This document shows, one piece after another, positions 39,368 through 45,830 of a DNA stretch of 57,441 bases. The notes below the pieces were generated by a model that was given only the letters and a program-made list of their open reading frames with translations, was not told the origin of the DNA and did not search any database. Origin of the DNA: a virus; IMG/VR virus record IMGVR_UViG_3300020445_001222, positions 1 to 57,441 of that record. One strand, 5' to 3'. Each line of letters begins with the position of its first letter. Positions within the stretch are counted from its first letter, which is position 1. The position numbers were made by a program, and so were the translations under genes.

Positions 39368-39626
39368 AAGACCTCCCGAATCTTTCTGCGTAGTATGAGA
39401 TGTTAACATAGTCCCTCTTCAGAGTACAGATTTGGACGATTTCCGCCAATGCCAACCAATGGTCTGATGAATAGACATCTGGATTGCCCCATTCAGAAAC
39501 TGCTATTTCATTTTCAATATCGAAAGATCCATTCTCTAAAGCGGGACAACTCATAAGAGTTCCATCTTCAGATATCCAGAATCCCATTCCAAATGAGTGG
39601 GAGAAAACGATTTCAGGTTTTGGCAT
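39354..39626 (-). CDS. 90-aa hypothetical protein
   Basis: MPKPEIVFSHSFGMGFWISE, then CPALENGSFDIENEIAVSEWGNPD and a C-terminal helix with DYVNISYYAERFG. A compact beta-rich protein with no recognised family. Strong SD (GGAGG) before the ATG, and a TATAAT at 39649-39654. Confidence 0.62.
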   Translation of the reverse strand: MPKPEIVFSHSFGMGFWISEDGTLMSCPALENGSFDIENEIAVSEWGNPDVYSSDHWLALAEIVQICTLKRDYVNISYYAERFGRSYATA

Positions 39627-39648
39627 TTACCTCCGTGTGTATGGTCTT

Positions 39649-39654
39649 ATTATA
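39649..39654 (-). promoter_or_regulatory. -10 element directly at a hairpin base
   Basis: TATAAT begins one base after the GTGGGGG arm of the hairpin 39656-39677 on the minus strand. Confidence 0.5.
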
Positions 39655-39655
39655 A

Positions 39656-39677
39656 CCCCCACCAGTAGCAGTGGGGG
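39656..39677 (-). terminator. Hairpin after the KxDG nucleotidyltransferase gene
   Basis: CCCCCAC / GTGGGGG stem with an 8-nt loop. There is no T-tract after it, so termination may be weak. Confidence 0.5.
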
Positions 39678-39690
39678 AAAAAGTGGACAG

Positions 39691-40611
39691 TTATGCAACT
39701 GGTACAAATCGTCCACTGTTGAAGTTCGCATATGAGAAAATATGCCTATAAACTAATTTGTGCATCCCGTACTGATTAGTCTTTACAAACCCTTCACCTA
39801 TATGCTTATCATATCCTAGGTATGCCTGAACAGAATCATTATGGGTCAACCTACTCATGACCTCCCCTTTAATCGATTGTACTAATTGCCAGTACTTCAT
39901 TAACCCTGCATGGATCCCGTAATTTTTGGGATCCACTTCTCTACCTTCCCTATAATCTTTATTTATTTTTTTCTTTAACTCCTTCGCCGTTTTCTCATCT
40001 ACAAACTGGACCCCCTTCGCCATGTACCTGACAAAGTCAATTGACTTTTCCAACTCACTAATCGGTTCTCTTTCTCTGACCTCAGTGCCAACAAACAGAC
40101 ACTCATCCTGCTTTTCCCAATTATAAAAATAGGGAAACGACTTCATAGGGTGTGCTTCGGCATTTGCAAGATTGCCTTCACACTGCGTGGTAATGTACTG
40201 GGTATGTGGTGCAATTATTATTTTCTGCTCTACCACGTCGGGGAATTTATAGGTAAGGGTATTGGGTTTATATTCGTCAGAACCCCCGAACCCTATGAAG
40301 TCACCTTGAAAAACCATGTAACCTAAGCGGTGTGGTATGTGGTCTAAACACGCATGGAGAATTCTTGCAACTTCTCCACTGTGATTTGCGTCTATGTCCT
40401 CGTGTGAGTAATTGATCTTGATTTTGATCTTATTAAAGACGCTTTTAGTTCCCACAAAGAATTTGTGAGTTTTGGGATGATTGCCCCATACCACGGCGGG
40501 TGCACCATCATATTTCAATGAGGTATGCCCACCCCCTGTGAACCAATCCAACACGGATAAATCCCCTGTTAGGATTGTATCTTCGGGATGCTCTAGGTGT
40601 GTGTTTTTCAT
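39691..40611 (-). CDS. KxDG-type covalent nucleotidyltransferase (ligase-like)
   Basis: 306 aa. SLKYDGAPAVVWG (about residues 31-43) is a motif I with the nucleotidyl-lysine KYDG. GYMVFQGDFIGFG (about 97-109) fits motif III, and a late EGFVKTNQYGMHKLV (about 272-286) fits motifs IV/V with two lysines. This set is shared by ATP-dependent DNA/RNA ligases and capping enzymes. No OB-fold is obvious after motif V, so it is a minimal enzyme; RNA ligase or end-repair is the likeliest role. It stands alone between two terminators. Confidence 0.6.
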   Translation of the reverse strand: MKNTHLEHPEDTILTGDLSVLDWFTGGGHTSLKYDGAPAVVWGNHPKTHKFFVGTKSVFNKIKIKINYSHEDIDANHSGEVARILHACLDHIPHRLGYMVFQGDFIGFGGSDEYKPNTLTYKFPDVVEQKIIIAPHTQYITTQCEGNLANAEAHPMKSFPYFYNWEKQDECLFVGTEVREREPISELEKSIDFVRYMAKGVQFVDEKTAKELKKKINKDYREGREVDPKNYGIHAGLMKYWQLVQSIKGEVMSRLTHNDSVQAYLGYDKHIGEGFVKTNQYGMHKLVYRHIFSYANFNSGRFVPVA

Positions 40612-40627
40612 ACTCTTAGTATAGCAA

Positions 40628-40650
40628 TAAAAAACCCCCTCTTGGGGGTT
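40628..40650 (-). terminator. Intrinsic terminator after the 49-aa gene
   Basis: AACCCCC / GGGGGTT with a 4-nt loop and T6 on the minus strand. An extended -10 (TGCTATACT) for the nucleotidyltransferase gene follows at once. Confidence 0.8.
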
Positions 40651-40676
40651 GAGTGTGCCACTTTAAAGACTGTCCT

Positions 40677-40826
40677 CTATTGGAGTAATGAGAGATGAGA
40701 ACGAAGGAAATCCTTTGTGAATACATCTGTACCAAAGAATTCTTCAATGAAATAATCAACTGTTATTTCTTCCCTAGCACAGAAAATCTCAACGACTTTC
40801 CACTCAAGGTCAGTTAGTTCAGGCAT
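40677..40826 (-). CDS. 49-aa acidic hypothetical protein
   Basis: MPELTDLEWKVVEIFCAREE then ITVDYFIEEFFGTDVF. Helical and acidic, with an AAGGAG Shine-Dalgarno. Unrecognised. Confidence 0.62.
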   Translation of the reverse strand: MPELTDLEWKVVEIFCAREEITVDYFIEEFFGTDVFTKDFLRSHLSLLQ

Positions 40827-40930
40827 AAGACTCCTTTGGGGTGTACTCTTTTAATATAAGCGATCTTATGCACGAATGGGAATTATGGGTGCCACTTTGC
40901 CAACTGGATTCAGGCTGGAATTTTTGCCAA

Positions 40931-40957
40931 TAAAAAAGGACAGTTGGGTTACTGTCC
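40931..40957 (-). terminator. Intrinsic terminator overlapping the 53-aa gene stop
   Basis: GGACAGT / ACTGTCC stem, 6-nt loop, T6 tail. The TAA of the gene is within the stem-loop, and the stem uses the same GGACAGT word as the dispersed palindrome. Confidence 0.8.
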
Positions 40958-41110
40958 GTTTGTGTAAGATCCCATCAGGCAATTGCCGTATCTTACTTCT
41001 GCGTATCCGTACTCTTCGGATAAGTCGAGGCATAATCCCCAACAGTCGTCAAGGTCAACAAATGAGGAATTCTCATAAGGTGCGGATGGGCAGTGAACTG
41101 AATATCTCAT
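40949..41110 (-). CDS. 53-aa hypothetical protein
   Basis: MRYSVHCPSAPYENSSFVDL then DDCWGLCLDLSEEYGYAEVR. Four cysteines; small alpha/beta layout. Unrecognised. A TATAAT (41137-41142) lies 26 bp upstream. Confidence 0.62.
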   Translation of the reverse strand: MRYSVHCPSAPYENSSFVDLDDCWGLCLDLSEEYGYAEVRYGNCLMGSYTNGQ

Positions 41111-41151
41111 AGTTTTAAATTCGTGTGTATGCTATTATTATAGACACGCAA

Positions 41152-41168
41152 CCCCCCCATTTGGGGGA
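41152..41168 (-). terminator. G/C hairpin after the 62-aa gene
   Basis: CCCCC / GGGGG hairpin with a short AT loop between 41180 and the TATAAT at 41137-41142; few T residues follow. Confidence 0.5.
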
Positions 41169-41180
41169 TTGGTGTACACT

Positions 41181-41369
41181 TTACGAATTGACCCTAGGTG
41201 GGTCAACCTTACAGTCGCCCGATGCAATCCCCAAAAGGACTTTATCAGATAACGAATCAAATGCCTTAAAATCGAAATCAGGTGGCAGACCTTGATCGAC
41301 AAAATATGCGATGATGTCTGTTAGACACTCATCCTCAGAGGATGAAAAAGAGTAATTGAATTTTGGCAT
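41181..41369 (-). CDS. 62-aa acidic hypothetical protein
   Basis: MPKFNYSFSSSEDECLTDII then AYFVDQGLPPDFDFKAFDSL. Unrecognised. It overlaps the stop of the 51-aa gene by TGATG. It ends in a copy of the dispersed 3' palindrome. Confidence 0.62.
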   Translation of the reverse strand: MPKFNYSFSSSEDECLTDIIAYFVDQGLPPDFDFKAFDSLSDKVLLGIASGDCKVDPPRVNS

Positions 41370-41524
41370 CAGTTCAACTCCTCGAATCTTTCAAGAGCAA
41401 ATTCTTCTGCCAATGAATTCAGAGTTTCAACGGATTCCTGAAGTCCAATTTGACTTGCTTGTAAATCTGCAAGCATCTCATCAAAAAAATCCTCTTTGAT
41501 GATTTCATTTTCTAGGCAACTCAT
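41369..41524 (-). CDS. 51-aa acidic helical protein
   Basis: MSCLENEIIKEDFFDEMLAD then LQASQIGLQESVETLNSLAEEF. Predicted to be fully helical. AAGGAG Shine-Dalgarno and a TATAAT at 41551-41556 precede it. Unrecognised. Confidence 0.62.
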   Translation of the reverse strand: MSCLENEIIKEDFFDEMLADLQASQIGLQESVETLNSLAEEFALERFEELN

Positions 41525-41558
41525 TCAGAACTCCTTTGGTGTACTTTTAAATTATAGT

Positions 41559-41637
41559 CCCCCAACCCTACGAATTGGGGGTTTAGTGGACAGTCTGGAA
41601 ACTGTCCATGGGCAGCTGGAATTTTTTACAATTCCAG
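41559..41637 (-). terminator. Three consecutive hairpins after the DUF1281-like gene
   Basis: On the minus strand the order is CTGGAAT/ATTCCAG, then GGACAGT/ACTGTCC (a perfect member of the dispersed palindrome family), then CCCCCAA/TTGGGGG. A TATAAT follows immediately. Confidence 0.65.
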
Positions 41638-41644
41638 TTTATAA

Positions 41645-42157
41645 TCATAAGTATCCTGCGAACTCCATTCCTGGTTCATCATAGAACCATTGAATTGAAA
41701 CCCTATCATATTTCTCTTTCAATTCTGCTGCAATCTCTTCGGGTGGACTCCATGCAGTATCAAAATGAATTACGCAGTAATCTTCATCATCATCCCCCCA
41801 TTCTATATGATCTCTGTGTACATCCCATTTAGTTCCCCAATTTTCAACTTGCCAATTATACCATCTATCATCATGAACACCAGTTGATTCAAATACTAAA
41901 GTCTTACTTTCAATCGGGTTCCCATTTGGGTGGAAGTACTGTTTTTCAACTGGTAATTCTCCAACTTCGCCACGCTTGCGTCCTAAGTATTCAAGATCTT
42001 CTTCACTTAAAGGTAGGTTCTTCCAATCGGGTGGTGGGAGAATCTTTTGAAAAATATTGTCTGATAGGAACAATTCCTTGATTTCTTTAAGTTGTTCTAG
42101 TGCCTCTTCGCTATCTTGACAGGAAAAGGTTACTCTATTGCTGCACCAATTTGGCAT
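41645..42157 (-). CDS. DUF1281/YubB-like MPNWCSN protein
   Basis: 170 aa from the ATG at 42157, chosen because it overlaps the preceding stop (TAATG) and gives the family start MPNWCSNRVTFS. The body (FQKILPPPDW near residue 41, WYNWQVENWGTKWDV near 105, FDTAWSPP near 140) is the ferredoxin-like pattern of DUF1281 proteins from plasmids and phages. The biochemical role of the family is unknown. Confidence 0.8.
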   Translation of the reverse strand: MPNWCSNRVTFSCQDSEEALEQLKEIKELFLSDNIFQKILPPPDWKNLPLSEEDLEYLGRKRGEVGELPVEKQYFHPNGNPIESKTLVFESTGVHDDRWYNWQVENWGTKWDVHRDHIEWGDDDEDYCVIHFDTAWSPPEEIAAELKEKYDRVSIQWFYDEPGMEFAGYL

Positions 42158-42393
42158 TAGTTTAACCTCCAATCAATTTTTAGATGATCATCATCATGGC
42201 AACGATCTAATGCATCTAGGTCTTCATTGCCATCTTCATCATAACAAGCAAAGACGAACTCTTCGCAGAAATACTCAACAGAGATGCCACCTAGTCGTTC
42301 ACATGCCCTGAGTATGTCACCAATTTCATCATTGGAGAGTTCAAGGTCATCAATGCAGAATGCAATGTCTTTTTCAAGTTGTTCAGTACTCAT
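42157..42393 (-). CDS. 78-aa acidic hypothetical protein
   Basis: MSTEQLEKDIAFCIDDLELS, CERLGGISVEYFCEEFVFACYDEDGNED. Strongly acidic, helical then mixed. Pairs with the DUF1281-like gene in a two-gene operon led by the nested promoter at 42420-42448; SD AAGGAGG. Unrecognised. Confidence 0.66.
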   Translation of the reverse strand: MSTEQLEKDIAFCIDDLELSNDEIGDILRACERLGGISVEYFCEEFVFACYDEDGNEDLDALDRCHDDDHLKIDWRLN

Positions 42394-42419
42394 GATCCTC
42401 CTTGATTGTGTACATTCTT

Positions 42420-42448
42420 ATTATAAGGGTAAAAGGGGGTCATGTAAC
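42420..42448 (-). promoter_or_regulatory. Promoter GTTACA-17-TATAAT nested in a terminator
   Basis: -10 at 42420-42425, -35 at 42443-42448. The -35 spans the loop of the terminator hairpin 42435-42452. Confidence 0.65.
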
Positions 42449-42452
42449 CCCC
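42435..42452 (-). terminator. Intrinsic terminator after the 156-aa gene
   Basis: GGGGGT / ACCCCC stem with 6-nt loop, TTTT on the minus strand. Confidence 0.7.
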
Positions 42453-42474
42453 TAGTGGACACTTTGGTTACTGT

Positions 42475-42945
42475 CTATCTTAGGTAAAGATATCCTCCTG
42501 CCCAATCTACGAAATTTGGATCTAGTAACTTACGTAGATCTGTTGGTTCGCAGAATGAGAATCTAACGTATTTTGTGTGTGGTGCCCTCCATGATGCGGG
42601 TTTGTATACGTTACCTAGGACAGATTTCTCTTTTCCTACGAACGAATGAACAGACCCATCGCGCCACTCATTCCTATCTCGGAAGGTGTCGAATTCTTGT
42701 TGTATGATCTTATAATACTTTCTTCCCACTTCAAAGCGGAACTTCATTAGGTTAGCAGTCCCGTTTGCAATTTCGTCTAATTGCTGCTGTGCAAAACTTT
42801 TCTCTATATCCCCACGCTCTTGATCAAGATTTCTTTCCAAGCACCTTTTATGGTAGTTCAGATAGTTTTGAGTAATGGCATTGCAGTAATCCTTTACGTA
42901 CTCCAAAAGGAAGTTTTGGTCTGTAGTTTCAGTGAGAAGAGTCAT
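42475..42945 (-). CDS. 156-aa hypothetical protein
   Basis: The start at 42945 (MTLLTETTDQNFLLEYVKDY) is preferred over an upstream in-frame ATG at 43035, because that one overlaps the neighbouring gene and the TATAAT at 42970-42975. The first 100 residues are helical and charged; the C-terminal half (VHSFVGKEKSVLGNVYKPASWRAPHTKYVRFSF) is beta-rich. Unrecognised. Confidence 0.65.
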   Translation of the reverse strand: MTLLTETTDQNFLLEYVKDYCNAITQNYLNYHKRCLERNLDQERGDIEKSFAQQQLDEIANGTANLMKFRFEVGRKYYKIIQQEFDTFRDRNEWRDGSVHSFVGKEKSVLGNVYKPASWRAPHTKYVRFSFCEPTDLRKLLDPNFVDWAGGYLYLR

Positions 42946-43016
42946 GGGTGTGTTTGTTAACTTAGTTTTATTATAAGCGCGGTAGTTTAAATCCGCACTG
43001 AGTTGTATGCCAGTTT

Positions 43017-43223
43017 CTAATCTGTCCCTTCCCAACCCGTTACATTTTTTACTATCGTATCATATGATGTAATCTCATTATTATCTGCCACTCTATTCTC
43101 TTCCTCTTCAGTCTCGCACGGTACCGAGAAATTTACCTCAAACTCATCAGTGTAATCTTTGTAGTTGGTAATTTCCACAGGGCACTGGTCTAACCATTCC
43201 TGAAATTGCTCATATTTGGTCAT
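43017..43223 (-). CDS. 68-aa acidic hypothetical protein
   Basis: MTKYEQFQEWLDQCPVEITN then DEFEVNFSVPCETEEEEN. Small acidic beta-rich protein, unrecognised. Coupled to the 48-aa gene by ATGA. Confidence 0.65.
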   Translation of the reverse strand: MTKYEQFQEWLDQCPVEITNYKDYTDEFEVNFSVPCETEEEENRVADNNEITSYDTIVKNVTGWEGTD

Positions 43224-43366
43224 GGTGAAATAATCTCCTCATAAAGATCATCAAATTCCTGAGAGTCCCAACCCTTGGCATCGGGCACGTCCATCTCATA
43301 TGCAAACCCAACTAGTTCAACAAGCATTTCTAATTGGGAATCGGTGAAGGTCTTAATGTGTTTCAT
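43220..43366 (-). CDS. 48-aa acidic hypothetical protein
   Basis: MKHIKTFTDSQLEMLVELVG then FAYEMDVPDAKGWDSQEFDD. Acidic helical micro-protein. First gene of a pair; a TATACA box follows the terminator at 43382-43405. Confidence 0.62.
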   Translation of the reverse strand: MKHIKTFTDSQLEMLVELVGFAYEMDVPDAKGWDSQEFDDLYEEIISP

Positions 43367-43381
43367 AATTCCATTGTATAC

Positions 43382-43405
43382 TAAAAATCCCCCTTGAAGG
43401 GGGAT
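43382..43405 (-). terminator. Intrinsic terminator after the 84-aa gene
   Basis: ATCCCCC / GGGGGAT, 5-nt loop, TTTTT on the minus strand. Confidence 0.8.
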
Positions 43406-43417
43406 TATGGGACACTT

Positions 43418-43672
43418 CTAGAAGTGGACTAATGCAGACTTCCAATATTGAAAGTCGGTTGTTGCTTTCATCTCATTGAACATTGACTGGACCTCAGAGT
43501 AATCAGCATCACCCCATTTAACCCCGTCGCCAGTTACTGGACACCCACACCCGATCATGTCATTCATGAAATCTTGAAATCCCGCAGATGCAAGGGCAAG
43601 GTTGTAAAGGGTCTCATCATTCTGAATCCAGAGAGAAACGTTCCAGGTCTCGTAGTTTTTCCAACCGTTCAT
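43418..43672 (-). CDS. 84-aa NGWKNYETWNVSLW family protein
   Basis: The N-terminus MNGWKNYETWNVSLWIQNDE is the hallmark of a small phage family common in cyanophages (a DUF7249-like group, from memory). The rest includes a GCGCPVTGDGVKWGDADYSEV region. Function unknown. It is alone between two terminators. Confidence 0.78.
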   Translation of the reverse strand: MNGWKNYETWNVSLWIQNDETLYNLALASAGFQDFMNDMIGCGCPVTGDGVKWGDADYSEVQSMFNEMKATTDFQYWKSALVHF

Positions 43673-43729
43673 GATGAATCCCGTAGAGTGTGATGTGTGG
43701 AAGTCCTTCCACTTCTTTATAATACCAAT

Positions 43730-43750
43730 AAAAAACCCCCTGTGGGGGTT
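43730..43750 (-). terminator. Intrinsic terminator after the 89-aa gene
   Basis: AACCCCC / GGGGGTT with 3-nt loop and T6 on the minus strand; a TATTAT box follows. Confidence 0.8.
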
Positions 43751-43773
43751 TAGTGGACAGTTTCTCAGGTGGT

Positions 43774-44043
43774 CTACCTGATATCAAAATGATTTACCCT
43801 GTCTTGTTGGGATGCATACTCATACCCATAGATCTCCATCAGATAATCACGGACCCTTTCTCTGTCGAGACTGTCGCCATTGCCCCATGTCATCCCAGGG
43901 AATCTAGTGTCTGGATTTTCCAAATCATCAAGATACTTGAGTGTGGCAAATGCTATCTCTTCCTTGCTGCATCCAAAATCATACAGACCACCTGCCCCAT
44001 AGAATGAGAACACGTAATCAACGAATTCCTGAAAGTTGTGCAT
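43774..44043 (-). CDS. 89-aa hypothetical protein
   Basis: Start chosen at ATG 44043 (MHNFQEFVDYVFSFYGAGGL). The open frame extends to 44124, but the extra 27 residues overlap a copy of the dispersed palindrome at 44101. The VDYVFSFY...GLY and NGDSLDRERVRDYLMEI patterns recall a small cyanophage family. It is the first gene left of the palindrome island. Confidence 0.65.
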   Translation of the reverse strand: MHNFQEFVDYVFSFYGAGGLYDFGCSKEEIAFATLKYLDDLENPDTRFPGMTWGNGDSLDRERVRDYLMEIYGYEYASQQDRVNHFDIR

Positions 44044-44386
44044 AGAGATTTGTGTATCTAGAACCAATATAGCAAATCCTCCAACGAATGGGACAAATTT
44101 GTGCCAGTTTGATCTTTGGCACATCTAGATCATCGATTGCATGCTGCGCAGCTGCGATTGTTGTAATTCTTATTATATTCTATCTCTTTTTCATCCAATT
44201 CTCGTACTGGCACACTCGCTGTTGCCCTTTTCTAGTATCATGATATAATCTCGGTTAAACCCATACAAAGGTATGTATAATATTCCAATTTTTAAAGTGT
44301 CATAATGTGCCAGATACCTAGGTGCACATATGATATCATGTATACATGTAATCTAGATGCGACGTATCATATTATACATGCGCAGG

Positions 44387-44771
44387 CTCGTCGAGATGCA
44401 TGCAGTATATGTGCGCAGATATGTGCGCGTTCTCGTCGAGATGTACATACGTGACGCACATGGGCTCGTCGAGATTACATGTGTATATGCAGGCTCGCTC
44501 GACTAGATGCACGTATGTGTGCAAGCTCGTCGAGATTCATCATGCATAATACTGTAATGAGAGCTCGTAGAAATCTTGAGAGTCTCGTCGAGAGTAATAT
44601 TCCTCGTCGAGATCATGTAAGTTATCGTGATTAGATCTAGAAGTCTCGTCGAGATCACCTTGAGTAGTATAGTCGAGATCGTACCAGTCGCAACAGTCGT
44701 CGTACATAGTCGAGATGAATTAGAATACTTATAGTATAGCAGGTTCTCGACTAGATTGCAAGCTCTTCGAG
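44387..44771. repeat. Array of about 13 copies of the 9-bp palindrome CTCGTCGAG
   Basis: Exact copies start at 44387, 44432, 44465, 44526, 44584, 44603 and 44645. Variants are at 44498 and 44746 (CTCGACTAG), 44564 (CTCGTAGAA), 44669 and 44706 (ATAGTCGAG) and 44763 (CTCTTCGAG). Most are followed by AGAT or AGA. Spacing is 17-45 bp and irregular. The copies look like binding sites for a dimeric protein. Confidence 0.85.
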
Positions 44772-44827
44772 AAAACTCATAGTAGTATATATGTACATAC
44801 CAGATCTTTGTGTTACAATTTAGTAAC

Positions 44828-45126
44828 ATTGTACTTATAAGATTACAAGTACTTTCCGATCCTGTGTGTTACGAAATCGCGACCCGTGGGTTGACAAACT
44901 CCGCGTCTCATGGTACGCTCGCTAAGTCAACATAATATCTGAACATTAAATCATAATACTTTTTACCTTCTTTATGCACATATTATAACACACTATAAAC
45001 AATATTGCAATGTACTTGTACTTATGGTATAATTAAAAGAACCAGTTATTTAGTCAGTTTACCAAAACCTATTCTCAATGTACTTGTACTTATAAAATAC
45101 TAATAAGTACAATCTATAAGTACAAT
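44828..45126. repeat. Cluster of five ATTGTACTTAT repeats in both orientations
   Basis: Forward copies are at 44828-44838, 45016-45025 and 45084-45093; the last two lie in a perfect 18-bp direct repeat CAATGTACTTGTACTTAT at 45008-45025 and 45076-45093. Reverse copies ATAAGTACAAT are at 45103-45113 and 45116-45126. The group surrounds the plus-strand promoter of the HNH gene, as operators would. Confidence 0.75.
45005..45033 (+). promoter_or_regulatory. Plus-strand promoter TTGCAA-17-TATAAT with operator in the spacer
   Basis: -35 at 45005-45010, perfect -10 at 45028-45033. Its spacer is largely one copy of the 18-bp repeat. It points to the HNH gene, giving a leader of about 155 nt with further repeats. 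Confidence 0.6.
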
Positions 45127-45195
45127 GATGGGTTCATCGGTAGAAGTTATTGGTATAACTGGGTTTTGCCCTTTTATTATGTGTTGCTCTCTAAG

Positions 45196-45714
45196 ATGAG
45201 AAAGCATAAAGTATTGAATGAAATAGAAGACTTAGAGGACTTCAGTGGTTATTCCATTGATACTGATGGAAACCTTTGGTCTCTTAAGTATAAGGTTCCT
45301 AAGTTAAGAAAACCTGTATGGTCTGGTAAAGATGAGTGTGCATATCTTACCTGTAGACTTAGAGATGATAACGGTAAAGCAAAGACTCTCTATATTCATA
45401 AGTTAGTTGCATTAGCATTTCTTCCTTGCGATGATCCTACCCGAAGGGTGATTCATAAAGATAAGAATCGAAGTAATAATCGCCTTGAGAATTTAGAGTG
45501 GGTTGCCAATATAAAAGAGAAGAAGAAAGCATTAGACTTTGTATTACAAGAAGAACTGGTAAATAAGATACAACGTATACATGTAGTTGCTCAAAAGAAA
45601 GGACTTCGTAATGTGTCGTCTGATTCATATCAGTTTACCACGAAGATGATCGAAGATGCTATTGAAGCATACATTAAAGAGTATGGACTACGTAAAATAG
45701 ATCGCAGTTTGTAA
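45196..45714 (+). CDS. NUMOD4-HNH homing-type endonuclease
   Basis: 172 aa from the ATG at 45196; a TTG at 45166 is also in frame. Residues 1-40 carry a NUMOD4 pattern (LEDFSGYSIDTDGNLWSL). An HNH core follows: YIHKLVALAFLP, then VIHKDKNRSNNRLENLEWV at about residues 85-103 with the H-N-N arrangement. The C-terminus is a helical DNA-binding region. Free-standing enzymes of this kind cut related phage genomes and spread their own gene. It is on the opposite strand to nearly all neighbours, which suggests recent entry. Confidence 0.85.
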   Translation: MRKHKVLNEIEDLEDFSGYSIDTDGNLWSLKYKVPKLRKPVWSGKDECAYLTCRLRDDNGKAKTLYIHKLVALAFLPCDDPTRRVIHKDKNRSNNRLENLEWVANIKEKKKALDFVLQEELVNKIQRIHVVAQKKGLRNVSSDSYQFTTKMIEDAIEAYIKEYGLRKIDRSL

Positions 45715-45830
45715 AACAAGATTGGTATAGAGACTTATGATAGATACATCCCCAGAATCGATTAGAATATTTTTTATAATTGTATTGGCACTTGCAGGTT
45801 AATTGTCTTTAATACTCCGACTGAAGATTA

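Larger units (their letters stand above)
44044..45165. other. 1.1-kb non-coding island with palindrome array and operator-like repeats
   Basis: No convincing gene on either strand. From left to right it contains a copy of the 3' palindrome (44101), the CTCGTCGAG array (44387-44771) with alternating purine-pyrimidine runs (for example GTGCGCAGATATGTGCGCG at 44411-44429), a GTTGAC...GTCAAC inverted repeat (44890-44941), and the TTGTACTTAT repeat cluster with a plus-strand promoter (44828-45126). Local CpG content is far above that of the rest of the window. Confidence 0.75.

Noticed and set aside
44387-44771. CRISPR array or simple tandem repeat
   Set aside because: The repeated word is only 9 bp, palindromic and degenerate, spacing varies from 17 to 45 bp, and there are no cas genes.
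44503-44829. 108-aa minus-strand open frame inside the palindrome array
   Set aside because: Composition follows the repeats (runs of S, R, T and I), there is no ribosome-binding site, and no protein pattern is recognisable.
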